The notes: generated by a model from the letters alone, not told the origin. 64,000 nt of DNA from Pseudomonas sp. S31 (GCF_016648105.1 NZ_JACVVE010000028.1:25197-89196); one strand, 5' to 3'; positions 35,693-45,341 are shown, numbered from the stretch's first letter. A program made the numbers and translations.

Positions 35693-36886
35693 GAGGCGTG
35701 TCAGCTCCGGAAGACCGAGCTTGAGCAGCCGTGCGGTCTTGCCGTCGGCAAGTTTCTCCAGGCCCTGGTCGGCCGGCAGCCGCGCCAGTTGCCCGGCCAG
35801 GTTCATGGCCAGGATCTCCCGTGAGTAGACCCCACCCCCGAGCTGGTAGATCGCCGCGATCAGCTCGCGCAGGCTCAGCGGCAAGCGCCAGCGGGTGCGG
35901 AGCGCCGAGCCGAAGGCCGCGCCGAAGTCGCCCAGCGAACGTTGCACCTGCACCTCGTCCAGCTCACCACCGGCCAGGCGCCACTCCTGCAGGCAGCGCA
36001 GCACCGCCAGGTCGCCGAGGCAATGCAGCAAACCGGCGCAGTAGCACCACTCGGCATCCAGCTCGAGCAGGCGGGCCAGGCTGCTGGCATATTCGGCCGT
36101 GTGCAGCGACTGGCTCCAGTAGCGAGCGGCAGGCTCGGCCAACAGCGGATCGCTCAGCCGCGCGCTGCGCTTGAGCGTCAGGCCCAGGATCAGGTTCATG
36201 CTCTGGGTGCTGCCCAGCTTGTTCAGCGCCTGCATCAAGGTCTGCACGGGCGCTTCGCGATGCAGCGAGGCACTGTTGGCTGCGGCGATCAGCACGCCGG
36301 TGATCTGCGGGTCATTGCGCAGCTCTTGCTCGAGCAATACCAGGTTCAGGCCCTGGGGGTTGAGCGCTCGCTTGATCGCGATCTGCACATCGGCAAACAG
36401 CGGCCCGCCATCGGCGCTGGCGCGGCGCTGTTCCAGGTAAGCGGGCAGCTTGGCACCCGCCTGCAACGGCGGGATCGGGCAGGCCACCTGCTCGCCTTCG
36501 GCCACCAGCAGGACCTCCAGCCGGCGGCGCAGCTTGTCGAGATCGAGCGGCTTGCCCAGGTACTCGGTGGGATGCAGCGGCAAGGCTTCCTTGACGCTGG
36601 CGGCGTCGATGCGGTTGCTCAGCAGGATGAACGGCAGCCCCGGCTTGTCGCTCTTGGCCCGCACCCGGCGCAGCAAGTCCAGGCCGTCGCCACCGGGCAG
36701 CTCGCGGGCGGCGATGATCAGGTCGGGCTTGCTCGCCAGCGCGGTCAAGGCCTGGGCGCTATCGGCACACACCTGCAAGCGAGCGTCGCAACGCACGCTG
36801 AGCAGGGTTTCGCGCAGCATGTCGCGTACCCATGGATCGCCTTCGGCAATCAATATGCTGGGGGGGATGGGGTCTGCAGCGCTCAT
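35687..36886 (-). CDS. HDOD protein with degenerate receiver domain
   Basis: A 399-residue cytoplasmic protein. Residues 1-125 have the CheY-like fold, with the acidic pocket (ILIAEGDPWVRDM) and the conserved Lys in EYLGKPLDLDK, but the phosphoacceptor position is Ala60 (IIAARELPGGDG) instead of Asp. Residues about 170-380 form an HDOD domain (NPQGLNLVLLEQELRNDPQI; GLLHCLGDLAVLRCL), related to HD phosphohydrolases but usually without catalytic metal ligands. It is probably a protein-protein signalling adaptor that does not accept phosphate. Start 36886 has AGGAG seven bases upstream. Not visibly in an operon. Confidence 0.82.
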   Translation of the reverse strand: MSAADPIPPSILIAEGDPWVRDMLRETLLSVRCDARLQVCADSAQALTALASKPDLIIAARELPGGDGLDLLRRVRAKSDKPGLPFILLSNRIDAASVKEALPLHPTEYLGKPLDLDKLRRRLEVLLVAEGEQVACPIPPLQAGAKLPAYLEQRRASADGGPLFADVQIAIKRALNPQGLNLVLLEQELRNDPQITGVLIAAANSASLHREAPVQTLMQALNKLGSTQSMNLILGLTLKRSARLSDPLLAEPAARYWSQSLHTAEYASSLARLLELDAEWCYCAGLLHCLGDLAVLRCLQEWRLAGGELDEVQVQRSLGDFGAAFGSALRTRWRLPLSLRELIAAIYQLGGGVYSREILAMNLAGQLARLPADQGLEKLADGKTARLLKLGLPELTRLR

Positions 36887-36980
36887 TGCCAACTCCTGAG
36901 TAATCCTGACATGCACATCCGTCGCAGCTTCCTAGGCGAATCCTTCCACCACGATAGCGCCAAGGCAGTGATCTGGGCAT

Positions 36981-37007
36981 AAAAAAACCCGCCGGAGCGG
37001 GTTTTTT
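36981..37007 (-). terminator. Rho-independent terminator of gabT
   Basis: CCCGC and GCGGG pair around TCCG, with A7 on one side and T6 on the other, so it can work in both directions. It lies 16 bp past the gabT stop. Confidence 0.9.
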
Positions 37008-37022
37008 CTGGAACCAGTCACA

Positions 37023-38300
37023 TCACGCGAGTTCAGCGAAGCACTCTTCGATGATGGCCAGGCCTTTGTCCAGCAGGGCGTCTTCGGCGGTCAGCGGCAC
37101 CAGGATGCGCAGGACGTTGCCATAGGTGCCGCAGGACAGCAGGATCAGACCCTTGTCGCGCGCCTTGGCCACGACCTGGGCAACGGCAGCGGCGTTCGGG
37201 GTGTGGGTGCCTTTCTCGAAGACTTCCACGGCGATCATCGAACCCAGGCCACGAACATCACCGATCACCGGGAACTTATCCTGGATCTTGCGCAGGCCAG
37301 TGGTCAGGTGCTCGCCGACAGCCTTGCTGCGGTCCAGCAGTTTCTCTTCCTCGAACACCTCGATCACGGCCAGGGCTGCGGCGCAAGCGATCGGCGAACC
37401 GGCGTAGGTGCCGCCCAGGCCGCCCGGGGCGATGGCGTCCATGTACTCGGCCTTGCCGCACACACCGGCCAGCGGGAAGCCACCAGCGATGGACTTGGCG
37501 AAGGTGGTCAGGTCAGGCGCGACGCCCATCTGTTCCATGGCGAAGAAGGTACCGGTACGGCCAGCGCCGGTCTGGACTTCGTCGGCGATCAGCAGGATGC
37601 CGTGCTGGTCGCACAGGGCGCGCAGGCGCTGCATCAGCTCTTTCGGCGCTGGCAGGAAGCCGCCTTCGCCTTGTACTGGCTCGAGGATGATCGCGGCGAT
37701 GTCTTTAGGCTCGGCGTCGTTCTTGAAGATACGCTCGACCGAAGCGATGGCGTCGTCGACGCTGACACCGTGCAGTTCGCTCGGGAACAGCGCGCGGAAG
37801 ATACCGCCTGGCATCAGGCCCATGCCTGCGGAGTACGGTACTACCTTGCCGGTCAGGCCGAGGGTCATCATGGTACGGCCGTGGTAGCCGCCGGTGAAAG
37901 CGATCACGCCGGCGCGGCCAGTGGCGGCACGGGCGATCTTCACGGCGTTTTCAACGGCTTCGGAGCCGGTGGTGACCAGCAGGGTCTTCTTGTCGAAGTC
38001 GCCCGGGACCAGCTTGTTGATCTTCTCGCACAGCTCGACGTAAGGCTCGTAGGCCAGCACCTGGAAGCAGGTGTGGCTGACCTTGGTCAGCTGCTCTTGC
38101 ACGGCCGCTACCACTTTCGGGTGCAGGTGGCCGGTGTTCAGTACAGCGATGCCGCCGGCGAAGTCGATCAGTTCGCGGCCTTCAACGTCGATCACGGTCG
38201 AGTTCTTCGCGGTGTCGACGAAGATCGGGTGGATCTGGCCAACGCCACGGGGGACGGCGGCGACACGACGTTGCATCAAGGATTCGTTGGTCTTGCTCAT
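37023..38300 (-). CDS. gabT: 4-aminobutyrate aminotransferase
   Basis: A 425-residue class III PLP aminotransferase that converts GABA and 2-oxoglutarate to succinic semialdehyde and glutamate; in P. putida it also handles 5-aminovalerate from lysine breakdown. The PLP Lys lies in TFAKSIAGGFPL, the cofactor-pocket Asp in LLIADEVQTGAGRTG, and TGSEAVENAVKIARA binds phosphate. 183 bp downstream of gabD in the same orientation; the gap includes a terminator-like hairpin, so the two genes may be partly uncoupled. Confidence 0.95.
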   Translation of the reverse strand: MSKTNESLMQRRVAAVPRGVGQIHPIFVDTAKNSTVIDVEGRELIDFAGGIAVLNTGHLHPKVVAAVQEQLTKVSHTCFQVLAYEPYVELCEKINKLVPGDFDKKTLLVTTGSEAVENAVKIARAATGRAGVIAFTGGYHGRTMMTLGLTGKVVPYSAGMGLMPGGIFRALFPSELHGVSVDDAIASVERIFKNDAEPKDIAAIILEPVQGEGGFLPAPKELMQRLRALCDQHGILLIADEVQTGAGRTGTFFAMEQMGVAPDLTTFAKSIAGGFPLAGVCGKAEYMDAIAPGGLGGTYAGSPIACAAALAVIEVFEEEKLLDRSKAVGEHLTTGLRKIQDKFPVIGDVRGLGSMIAVEVFEKGTHTPNAAAVAQVVAKARDKGLILLSCGTYGNVLRILVPLTAEDALLDKGLAIIEECFAELA

Positions 38301-38418
38301 AATGCCCTCATTCGCGCCGATTCGAGCGGCGCTTTTATTCGGGGGTGGCTGGATGTGCCCTTGATCAGTATTCGTTGATCGACTGTCGCGGACGCCCTGG
38401 CCACCAGGTACTGCGGTG

Positions 38419-38459
38419 TAAAAAAGGCCAGCGAGACGTCGCTCTCGCGCCCCGCTGGC
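38419..38459 (-). terminator. Terminator between gabD and gabT
   Basis: On the minus strand a GCCAGCG/CGCTGGC stem encloses a smaller GAGAGCGACGTCTC hairpin and is followed by TTTTTT. It should end much of the gabD transcript, leaving gabT to its own promoter or readthrough. Confidence 0.8.
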
Positions 38460-38483
38460 AGAGGTAAAGCCTTTACCCGGCGA

Positions 38484-39926
38484 TCAGACGCTGATGCACA
38501 GGTATTTGATTTCGAGGTAGTCCTCGATACCGTACTTGGAACCTTCGCGGCCCAGGCCCGAAGCCTTGATGCCACCGAACGGCGCGACTTCGTTGGAGAT
38601 CAGGCCGGTGTTGATGCCGACCATGCCGTACTCCAGGGCCTCGGCGACACGGAATACGCGGCTCATGTCACGGGCGTAGAAGTACGAGGCCAGGCCGAAC
38701 TCGGTGTCGTTGGACATGGCGATGACTTCGGCCTCGTCCTTGAAGCGGAACAGCGGCGCCAGCGGGCCGAAGGTCTCTTCTTTAGCGACAGCAGCGGTTT
38801 TCGGTACGTCGACCAGAATGGTCGGCTCGAAGAAGTTGCCTTCGATGATCTTGCCACCGGCCAGCACCTTGGCGCCTTTGCCAACGGCATCTTCGATGTG
38901 TTCCTGGACCTTGGCGACAGCCTTGCCGTCGATCAGTGGGCCAGTGGTGGTGCCGTCTTCCAGGCCGTTGCCGATCTTCAGCTTGGCGACCGCGGCGGCC
39001 AGCTTCTGGGCGAACGCGTCGTAGACGCCGTCCTGCACGTAGATACGGTTGGCGCAGACGCAGGTCTGGCCGTTGTTACGGTACTTGGAGATGATCGCGC
39101 CCTCGACCGCCTTGTCCAGGTCGGCGTCGTCGAACACGATGAACGGGGCGTTGCCACCCAGCTCCAGGGAAACCTTCTTGATGTCCTTGGCGCATTCTTC
39201 CATCAGCTGGCGACCGATTTCGGTCGAGCCGGTGAAGGACAGCTTGCGTACCAGGGAGTTGCCGGTCAGCTCGCCGCCGACTTCGCCAGCGCTGCCGGTG
39301 ACGACGCTCAGCACGCCAGCCGGGATGCCGGCACGGGTAGCCAGCTCGACCAGTGCCAGGGCGGAGTACGGAGTCTGCGAGGCAGGCTTGAGCACCATGG
39401 TGCAGCCAGCGGCGAGGGCCGGGCCGGCTTTACGGGTGATCATGGCGGCCGGGAAGTTCCACGGGGTGATGGCCGCGGTAACGCCGATCGGCTGCTTGAT
39501 GACGATCAGACGCTTGTCCGGCTGGTGACCCGGGATGGTGTCGCCATAGACGCGCTTGGCTTCTTCGGCGAACCACTCGATGAACGAGGCGGCGTAGGCG
39601 ATTTCGCCCTTGGCTTCGGCCAGCGGCTTGCCTTGTTCGGTGGTCATCAGGCGAGCCAGGTCGTCCTGGTGCTCGATCATCAGTTCGAACCAGCGACGCA
39701 GCTTGGTCGAACGCTCTTTGGCGGTCAGTGCACGCCAGGCCGGCAGGGCCTTGTCGGCGGCTTCGATGGCGCGGCGGGTTTCCGCGGTGCCCATCTTCGG
39801 CACGGTACCGATGACTTCACCGGTGGCCGGGTTGGTCACCTTGATGGTCTGGCCGCTGTCCGCATCCAGCCACTCACCGTTGATGAAGGCTTGCTGGCGG
39901 AACAACTGAGCGTCTTTGAGCTGCAT
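38484..39926 (-). CDS. gabD: Succinate-semialdehyde dehydrogenase
   Basis: A 480-residue aldehyde dehydrogenase oxidising succinic (or glutaric) semialdehyde with NADP. The catalytic Cys lies in NNGQTCVCANR and the general-base Glu in SLELGGNAPFIVFDD; the start MQLKDAQLFRQQAFINGEWL is typical of GabD. A longer in-frame reading upstream is rejected because it lacks homology. Works with GabT in GABA and lysine catabolism. Confidence 0.95.
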   Translation of the reverse strand: MQLKDAQLFRQQAFINGEWLDADSGQTIKVTNPATGEVIGTVPKMGTAETRRAIEAADKALPAWRALTAKERSTKLRRWFELMIEHQDDLARLMTTEQGKPLAEAKGEIAYAASFIEWFAEEAKRVYGDTIPGHQPDKRLIVIKQPIGVTAAITPWNFPAAMITRKAGPALAAGCTMVLKPASQTPYSALALVELATRAGIPAGVLSVVTGSAGEVGGELTGNSLVRKLSFTGSTEIGRQLMEECAKDIKKVSLELGGNAPFIVFDDADLDKAVEGAIISKYRNNGQTCVCANRIYVQDGVYDAFAQKLAAAVAKLKIGNGLEDGTTTGPLIDGKAVAKVQEHIEDAVGKGAKVLAGGKIIEGNFFEPTILVDVPKTAAVAKEETFGPLAPLFRFKDEAEVIAMSNDTEFGLASYFYARDMSRVFRVAEALEYGMVGINTGLISNEVAPFGGIKASGLGREGSKYGIEDYLEIKYLCISV

Positions 39927-40080
39927 GTCGGCTTCCCGAATTGTTGATTGTAGAAAAAGCGTTTGAAATCTCAAACGAATGCTAAGCGGCTGCTGGGGGG
40001 TTGGACAATAGCCTGTTCGAAAAAAAGAACGAACGGTTGAACACCCTAGGGGAGATTTTATGGTTTTGCACAATGGCAAC

Positions 40081-40167
40081 TGGCCCCTTCGCGGGTAAAC
40101 CCGCTCCTACACAGGGCACCCGGGCTGCGGGGCAACTGTAGGAGCGGGTTTACCCGCGAAGAGGCCA
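40081..40167. repeat. REP inverted pair between astA and gabD
   Basis: TGGCCCCTTCGCGGGTAAAC and its mirror are separated by a GC-rich 24-base centre (CAGGGCACCCGGGCTGCGGG). It lies downstream of astA and marks the left border of the sulfate-ester cluster. Confidence 0.9.
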
Positions 40168-40203
40168 GTACAGGTTAGCCGAACAAGCTGAAAATAATGT
40201 GAA

Positions 40204-41880
40204 TCAGAACGCCTTGGCCAAGTCGATCACCAGCGCCCGATAGCCGACGCTCCCCGGCTGGCGGCTATGCACCTTGAGCTCCACCAGCACCTCCTGGGTG
40301 CCCCGGCGCACCTCGTTGAGCACCGTGGTGGTGAGCTTCTCGGGCGTGAGGAAGTTCACCGATGCCGAATAGATGAACTGGGTATCGGTCTCGGGCCGGT
40401 AGGCCACCACCGAGGTCACCGGGCTGTACCACTCGTCGCCACGCTCCTTGCCGTACTCCCACACCTGCTCGACCGTGCCCTGTGCCTCGTCGATCCTGTA
40501 TTCGACCGCGCGGCTGTAGTTGCCACTGAGCTTGGTCGGGGCGAAGTCGCGTCCCCAGCCATTGTCGAACACGGTCAGCGTGCCTTTGCCGGTCAACCAG
40601 GCGGTGTGCTGGGTCCATGACCAGTCGAAGGCCTCGCTGGCAAGCGGGGTCAGCACCTTGTCGCGCAGGTGCTGCGGCCAGCCCTGGGGCGAGGCGAGAA
40701 TCCACTTCACGGCCTTGTCCCGGCCGATCTTCACCACCCCCTGGTGACGTGCTGAAACGATGATGCTGTCGTCATCGGCGTCGTAGTCGATGGCATTGAC
40801 GTGGGCCCAGTTGCGCCCGGTGCCTACGCCTGGGATATCGCCGAACGGCAGATCGCCCTCGGCCAGCTCGTTGGCCAGTCGGTCGTCCTGCTTGTGCACC
40901 CCCTCGGGCAACTGGATGGCCGCCTTGCCCAAGGTGCCGAGCAAATCGCCGCGGTACGGGTCGAGAATCTGGTTGAGGTCCCAGAAGTCGAGCACGTCAC
41001 CGGCCTCGTCCACCTCGATGATATGGTCGCGCACCGAGCGCACGCGCTTGCCGTCGGGGCGGCGATAGTCGCTGGTGCCGACCCGCAGCAGATAGGTGCC
41101 GTTGGCCGTCTCGCGGATCTCGTGGGAGAAGTCGGCGAACTTGTCCGGCAGGTTGCGCTGCCAGATGCGCCGGCCCAGCAGGTCGTACTTGGAGTAGGTC
41201 TGGCCCTGGCCCCAGATCAGCTTGCCGTCGCGGGTCTGCTGGAAACCCATGGTGCCGCCGATGCCATCGCGGCGGTTGGAGTCGTGGATCTGCTCGATGT
41301 CCAGGTACCAGCGCACGTCGCCATTGCTGTCGGCGATCCAGTTGTTGCCGACCTGGTCCCACTCGGCGGCGCCGCCATTGGCGTTCCATTTGAAGGCCCG
41401 TGCCCCTGGGATTTCGGCCAGAAGATGGTTGAACAGGTACAGGCGGTTCTCGAAGCCCGGGGCGACCTTGACCGGCTCGACCTCGGGCAGCGCGGCGGTC
41501 TGCCTGGCCACCACCGGCAGGCGCACCGCCGGCGCATAGACCTGGTAGCGCTGGCGGATGCGTTCGCCGTCGAGCTTGTAGGTCACCTCGACTTCGTTGA
41601 CGTGGTCCGGGTACAGCCCGAACACCGGGATACCGCCGTAGGTCCACAACGAGCGATCCGACACCTCGTAGGCGATGTCGATACCCCGCTCGCCGCGGCC
41701 CAGCACCCGCACGTGGGCACCGCTCAGGCTGCGCCCGCCGTCGCGGATGATCGCCGTCAGCGGCGCCAGGCGGTACGGGTTGACCACCACGTCGCCGAGC
41801 AGGGCATCGTCGCGCTCGGGCACCTTGGCGGTCAGGCAGGCGCCTTCGGGCAGCGCAGGGTTTTCGGTCTTGGCATTCAT
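40204..41880 (-). CDS. astA: Arylsulfotransferase (ASST family)
   Basis: A 558-residue member of the PAPS-independent arylsulfate sulfotransferase family. It would transfer sulfuryl groups from aryl sulfates to phenolic acceptors. The family's beta-propeller region is seen around YLDIEQIHDSNRRDGIGG, SHEIRETANGTYLL and WAHVNAIDYDADDDSIIVSA. I could not place the sulfo-histidine with certainty. No Sec or Tat signal peptide is visible at MNAKTENPALPEG, whereas classical ASST enzymes are periplasmic. One Cys and one internal Met in 558 residues. Start 41880 has AAGGAG upstream; an open frame continuing upstream runs through sftP and is not real. Follows sftP by 17 bp in an operon. Confidence 0.82.
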   Translation of the reverse strand: MNAKTENPALPEGACLTAKVPERDDALLGDVVVNPYRLAPLTAIIRDGGRSLSGAHVRVLGRGERGIDIAYEVSDRSLWTYGGIPVFGLYPDHVNEVEVTYKLDGERIRQRYQVYAPAVRLPVVARQTAALPEVEPVKVAPGFENRLYLFNHLLAEIPGARAFKWNANGGAAEWDQVGNNWIADSNGDVRWYLDIEQIHDSNRRDGIGGTMGFQQTRDGKLIWGQGQTYSKYDLLGRRIWQRNLPDKFADFSHEIRETANGTYLLRVGTSDYRRPDGKRVRSVRDHIIEVDEAGDVLDFWDLNQILDPYRGDLLGTLGKAAIQLPEGVHKQDDRLANELAEGDLPFGDIPGVGTGRNWAHVNAIDYDADDDSIIVSARHQGVVKIGRDKAVKWILASPQGWPQHLRDKVLTPLASEAFDWSWTQHTAWLTGKGTLTVFDNGWGRDFAPTKLSGNYSRAVEYRIDEAQGTVEQVWEYGKERGDEWYSPVTSVVAYRPETDTQFIYSASVNFLTPEKLTTTVLNEVRRGTQEVLVELKVHSRQPGSVGYRALVIDLAKAF

Positions 41881-41897
41881 GGCAAAGCTCCTTGTGC

Positions 41898-44234
41898 TCA
41901 GAAGTCGTATCGGGCGGTGGCGCCCACGGTGCGTGGCGTGCCGAGCACGCCGGCATAGCCGCCATTGGCGGAGTTCCACAGGCTGGTGAAGTAGGTCTTG
42001 TCGCCGGCGTTCTTCACCCATAGCGACAGGTCGAGTACGCCGTCGCCCTGGTCCAGGCGCACGCCGGTGGACAGGTTGACCAGCGCGTAGCTGGGGATCT
42101 GCCCGTAGTCGGAATCGTCGATGGTGCCCACAGCCTTGGAGCGGAACGCGTAGCTGGCGGTGACATAGGGCTCGACATGCTGGGTCAGCTGCCATTTGTA
42201 CTGGGCGTTGAGGTTGGCGATGTATTTGGAGGCGCCAACCACCTGGTGGCCGGACAGGTCGCAGGTGGCGGTAGCATTGGCCAGGCTCACTTCCGGCGGG
42301 CACGGGGCGTCGTCGTATTCGGTGTAGCGCACATCGTTCCACGAGCCGTTGAAGTTCACCGTCAGGCCGCGCACCGGCAGCGCCGTGGCCTCGAACTCCA
42401 GGCCACGGGAGCGCACGCGGCCGGCATTGGCCAGGTACTGCACGCGGTTGACCTGATCGTAGACATTGGCCTGGTAGCCATGCACTTCGGCCCAGAACAG
42501 GTTGGTATTGAGCTGCAGGCGGTCGTCGAACAGGGTGCTCTTGAGGCCGACCTCGGCATTGTTGACCCGCTCGGTACCGACCAGCAGCGAGTCGGTGCCC
42601 AGCCGCGGCGCGGCGCCGACGGTGAGGTTGATGCCCCCGGACTTCTCGCCATGAGTCAGGGTCGCATAGCCGAGCAGTTGTTCGTTGAAGCGGTAGCTCA
42701 GGCCGAGCAGCCCCGAGGGGCTGAAGCTGTACTGGTTGAGATCGCCCGAATCGTAAGCGCCCACCCGCCCCTGGCGCGCGGCGGCAGCGGCGCCGCTGAC
42801 CGGATCGCCGCCGATCGGCGCGTCGCGGGTCACCGAGGCGGTCTTCTCCTCGTAGGTGCCACGAATGCCGGCGGTGAAGTCCAGGCGATCGGTGACATGC
42901 CAGGTGCCCTGGGCGAACAGCGCATAGCTGTCGGTGTCGATGTGGCCATCGCCCAGGGTGGTGACATTGTTCAACGCACCGGTCGGCGTCTGGTTCCAGA
43001 TGTCGGCCTGCGGACCGTAGTAGGTGAACGAGGTGTTATCCAGGTCTTGCTTGAAGTAGTAGGCGCCCAGCACGTAGTCGAAGGCGCCACCGGTGGGGGA
43101 CGCCAGGCGGATCTCCTGCGAGTACTGCTTGTCGCGCACCGAGACCCCGGCGTTGTAGAACACCGGCACATTCAGGCCGTCGTCGTTGCGCGGGGTGAAG
43201 TCCCACCAGCGGTAGGCGGTGATCGAGGTCAGGGTGAAATCGTTGGGCAGGGTCCAGTTGGCCTCCACCGAGGTACCGCCTTGGAACACCGTCACCTGCT
43301 GGTCTGAATCGAAGTTGACCTTGCGGTCCTTGCCCGAAACCAGGGTCGCGCCAGCCTGGGCCGCCAGGCTTTCGTAGCGGTTGACGCCATTGATGGTCGG
43401 GCCGGTGCTGTACAGGCTGAGGATGCCGTTGTTGGAATCCTCTTCGTTGTATTCGCCGATCCAGCGCAGGTTGAAGGTGTCGCTCGGCTGGAACAGCAAC
43501 TGGGTACGGAACCCCTGGCGCTTGCCGCCGTTGAGGTCGTCGCCGTTGTGCACGTTCTTCACGTAGCCGTCGTCCTCGGTGCGGTAGGCACTGATGCGCC
43601 CGGCCAGGGTGTCGCTGATCGGCCCGGAGAAACTGCCTTGGGTCTGCAGGTAACCGTCCTCGCCGATCGATTGCTGGATGCTGCCTTCACGGTGGAAGGT
43701 CGGTTTGCGTGTGGTGATGTTGAGCACGCCGGCGGTGGTGTTCTTGCCGAACAGGGTGCCTTGCGGGCCACGCAGCACCTCCAGTTGCTCGACGTCGAGC
43801 AGGTCGAACACCGCCATGCCAGGGCGCCCGAGGTAGACGTTGTCGAGGTAGATGCCGACGCTGCCCTCGAGGCCGTCGCTGGCCGGGTTGTTACCCAGGC
43901 CCCGGATCGAGATGCTCGACTGCCGTGCATGCACGTAAGCGACATTGGTGCTGGGCACCAGTTGTTGCAGGTCCTGCACGCGGTAGATGCGCTGGGTTTC
44001 CAGGGTTTCGCTGTCGAGCACGCTGATAGGCGTCGGCACGCTTTGCGCGGTTTCCTCGCGACGCCGGGCATTGACCGTGACGGTGCCAAGCTTGGCGTCC
44101 TGCTCCAGCGCCGGGGAGGCGCTGGCGGCCTCTTCGGCATAACTGCCATTGGCGGCCGCCAGCAACACGCCAGCGGCCAGGGGTTGCAAGGCAAGACGCG
44201 ACGCGCGCGCCGGCCAACGGGAAACTCCGGACAT
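41898..44234 (-). CDS. sftP: SftP-type TonB-dependent receptor
   Basis: A 778-residue outer-membrane receptor. Signal peptide MSGVSRWPARASRLALQPLA, with cleavage near GSYA-EE. The plug domain has a TonB-box-like LGTVTVNARRREE, VYLGRPGMAVFDLLDVEQLE and VLRGPQGTLFGKNTTAGVLN, followed by a 22-strand barrel ending in GATARYDF. Contextually it would import sulfate esters or a sulfated chelate. Only one internal Met and two Cys (a likely disulfide: DDAPCPPE and TATCDL) in 778 residues. Start 44234 has AAGGAG eight bases upstream. Divergent from sftR and operonic with astA. Confidence 0.88.
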   Translation of the reverse strand: MSGVSRWPARASRLALQPLAAGVLLAAANGSYAEEAASASPALEQDAKLGTVTVNARRREETAQSVPTPISVLDSETLETQRIYRVQDLQQLVPSTNVAYVHARQSSISIRGLGNNPASDGLEGSVGIYLDNVYLGRPGMAVFDLLDVEQLEVLRGPQGTLFGKNTTAGVLNITTRKPTFHREGSIQQSIGEDGYLQTQGSFSGPISDTLAGRISAYRTEDDGYVKNVHNGDDLNGGKRQGFRTQLLFQPSDTFNLRWIGEYNEEDSNNGILSLYSTGPTINGVNRYESLAAQAGATLVSGKDRKVNFDSDQQVTVFQGGTSVEANWTLPNDFTLTSITAYRWWDFTPRNDDGLNVPVFYNAGVSVRDKQYSQEIRLASPTGGAFDYVLGAYYFKQDLDNTSFTYYGPQADIWNQTPTGALNNVTTLGDGHIDTDSYALFAQGTWHVTDRLDFTAGIRGTYEEKTASVTRDAPIGGDPVSGAAAAARQGRVGAYDSGDLNQYSFSPSGLLGLSYRFNEQLLGYATLTHGEKSGGINLTVGAAPRLGTDSLLVGTERVNNAEVGLKSTLFDDRLQLNTNLFWAEVHGYQANVYDQVNRVQYLANAGRVRSRGLEFEATALPVRGLTVNFNGSWNDVRYTEYDDAPCPPEVSLANATATCDLSGHQVVGASKYIANLNAQYKWQLTQHVEPYVTASYAFRSKAVGTIDDSDYGQIPSYALVNLSTGVRLDQGDGVLDLSLWVKNAGDKTYFTSLWNSANGGYAGVLGTPRTVGATARYDF

Positions 44235-44270
44235 GCAAATGCTCCTTGAGGCATGGGCCCTGGCGAGCAT

Positions 44271-44426
44271 TTCCGTTGGCGGAACCGAATCGCGGTCAGT
44301 TGGGCTTATATTCTTTTAAGAGATATAAATATTTGTATTTCATATTTAGTGGAATAAGTAACAGCCTTTATAAGGGGACAGGCCCTTCCCATCAATTGCA
44401 TTCGACCGAAAGTTTTCATGTAGAAA
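44271..44426. promoter_or_regulatory. sftP/sftR divergent control region
   Basis: A 156-bp gap with a sharp AT-rich core (about 44310-44360, TATAAATATTTGTATTTCAT) containing several overlapping ATA/TAT dyads of the T-N11-A type used by LysR proteins. Probably the SftR and CysB control region for sftP-astA and for sftR itself. The exact operator is not resolved. Confidence 0.5.
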
Positions 44427-45341
44427 ATGCATATCGATCTCCGTCAGCTTCGTCACTTCATCGCCTTGGTCGAACACCGCAGTTTCGTGGCTGCGGCCGC
44501 CGCAGTGAACCTGTCGCAATCGGCTTTCAGCCGCAGCATCCAGACCCTGGAGCACAATGTCGGCTGCCGCCTGGTGGACCGCGCCAGCAAGGAGCTGGCG
44601 CCCACCCGCCAGGGGCTGCTGGTGCTGGAGCATTCGCGGCGCCTGGTGCATGGCGCACACAACCTGGTGAACGAAATCCATCAGTTCAACGGCGCCACCA
44701 CCGGCGTGGTGCGCTTCGGCTCTGGGCCGGCGCCGGCTGGCGGCTTGGTACCCCGGGCGGTGGCGCGCTTCGTCGCCGAGTACCCGGCCGCGCGCACCTG
44801 CTTCCAGGTGGACAACTGGCAGGCGCTGAACCGCAAGCTGGTGGCCGAGGAGATCGAGTTCTTCGTCGCCGACACGCGCCAGTTCGAGTCCGACCCGGAC
44901 TACCACGTGCACAAACTCGCGCCACAGCGCTGGCATTTCTGCTGCCGCGCCGGGCACCCATTGGCCGGGCGCGCGACGCTGCAGGCCCATGAGGTGTTCG
45001 ACTACCCGCTGGCGACCACTTTCCGGCCACCGAACATCCGCAAGATCCTCAGCGACCTCAGCGGCCGCCAGGACTTCCTGCCGTCGGTGGAATGCGAGCA
45101 TGGCTATGCGCTGCTGAACGTGGTGTTGCAATCGGACACCATCGGCATCGCCTGCAATGCCAACTTGCGACCGTACCAGGGCGAACGCGGGTTGGTGGCG
45201 CTGGAACTGGCCGACCTGACGGCCGAGCAGGAGGAGGCGTTCTACACCCGCTACGGGGTGGTGAGCCGGGTGGGGTATGGCCTGTCGCCGTTGGCGCAGG
45301 GGTTGGTCAGGCAGTTGATCGCTTGTGATACCGAACTGTAG
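44427..45341 (+). CDS. sftR: LysR-family regulator of sulfate-ester genes
   Basis: A 304-residue LysR regulator. The N-terminal winged helix-turn-helix (LRQLRHFIALVEHRSFVAAA, SQSAFSRSIQTLEHNVGCRL) is followed by a co-inducer-binding domain from about residue 90. SftR in P. putida S-313 controls the sulfate-ester genes; the divergent position to sftP and clustering with atsK/atsRBC support the same role here. The TAG stop lies within the core of a REP element. Confidence 0.82.
   Translation: MHIDLRQLRHFIALVEHRSFVAAAAAVNLSQSAFSRSIQTLEHNVGCRLVDRASKELAPTRQGLLVLEHSRRLVHGAHNLVNEIHQFNGATTGVVRFGSGPAPAGGLVPRAVARFVAEYPAARTCFQVDNWQALNRKLVAEEIEFFVADTRQFESDPDYHVHKLAPQRWHFCCRAGHPLAGRATLQAHEVFDYPLATTFRPPNIRKILSDLSGRQDFLPSVECEHGYALLNVVLQSDTIGIACNANLRPYQGERGLVALELADLTAEQEEAFYTRYGVVSRVGYGLSPLAQGLVRQLIACDTEL

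Noticed and set aside
41881..42342. N-terminal extension of the arylsulfotransferase frame by about 150 codons
   Set aside because: It lies inside sftP in another phase. ATG 41880 has its own ribosome binding site and begins the conserved protein.
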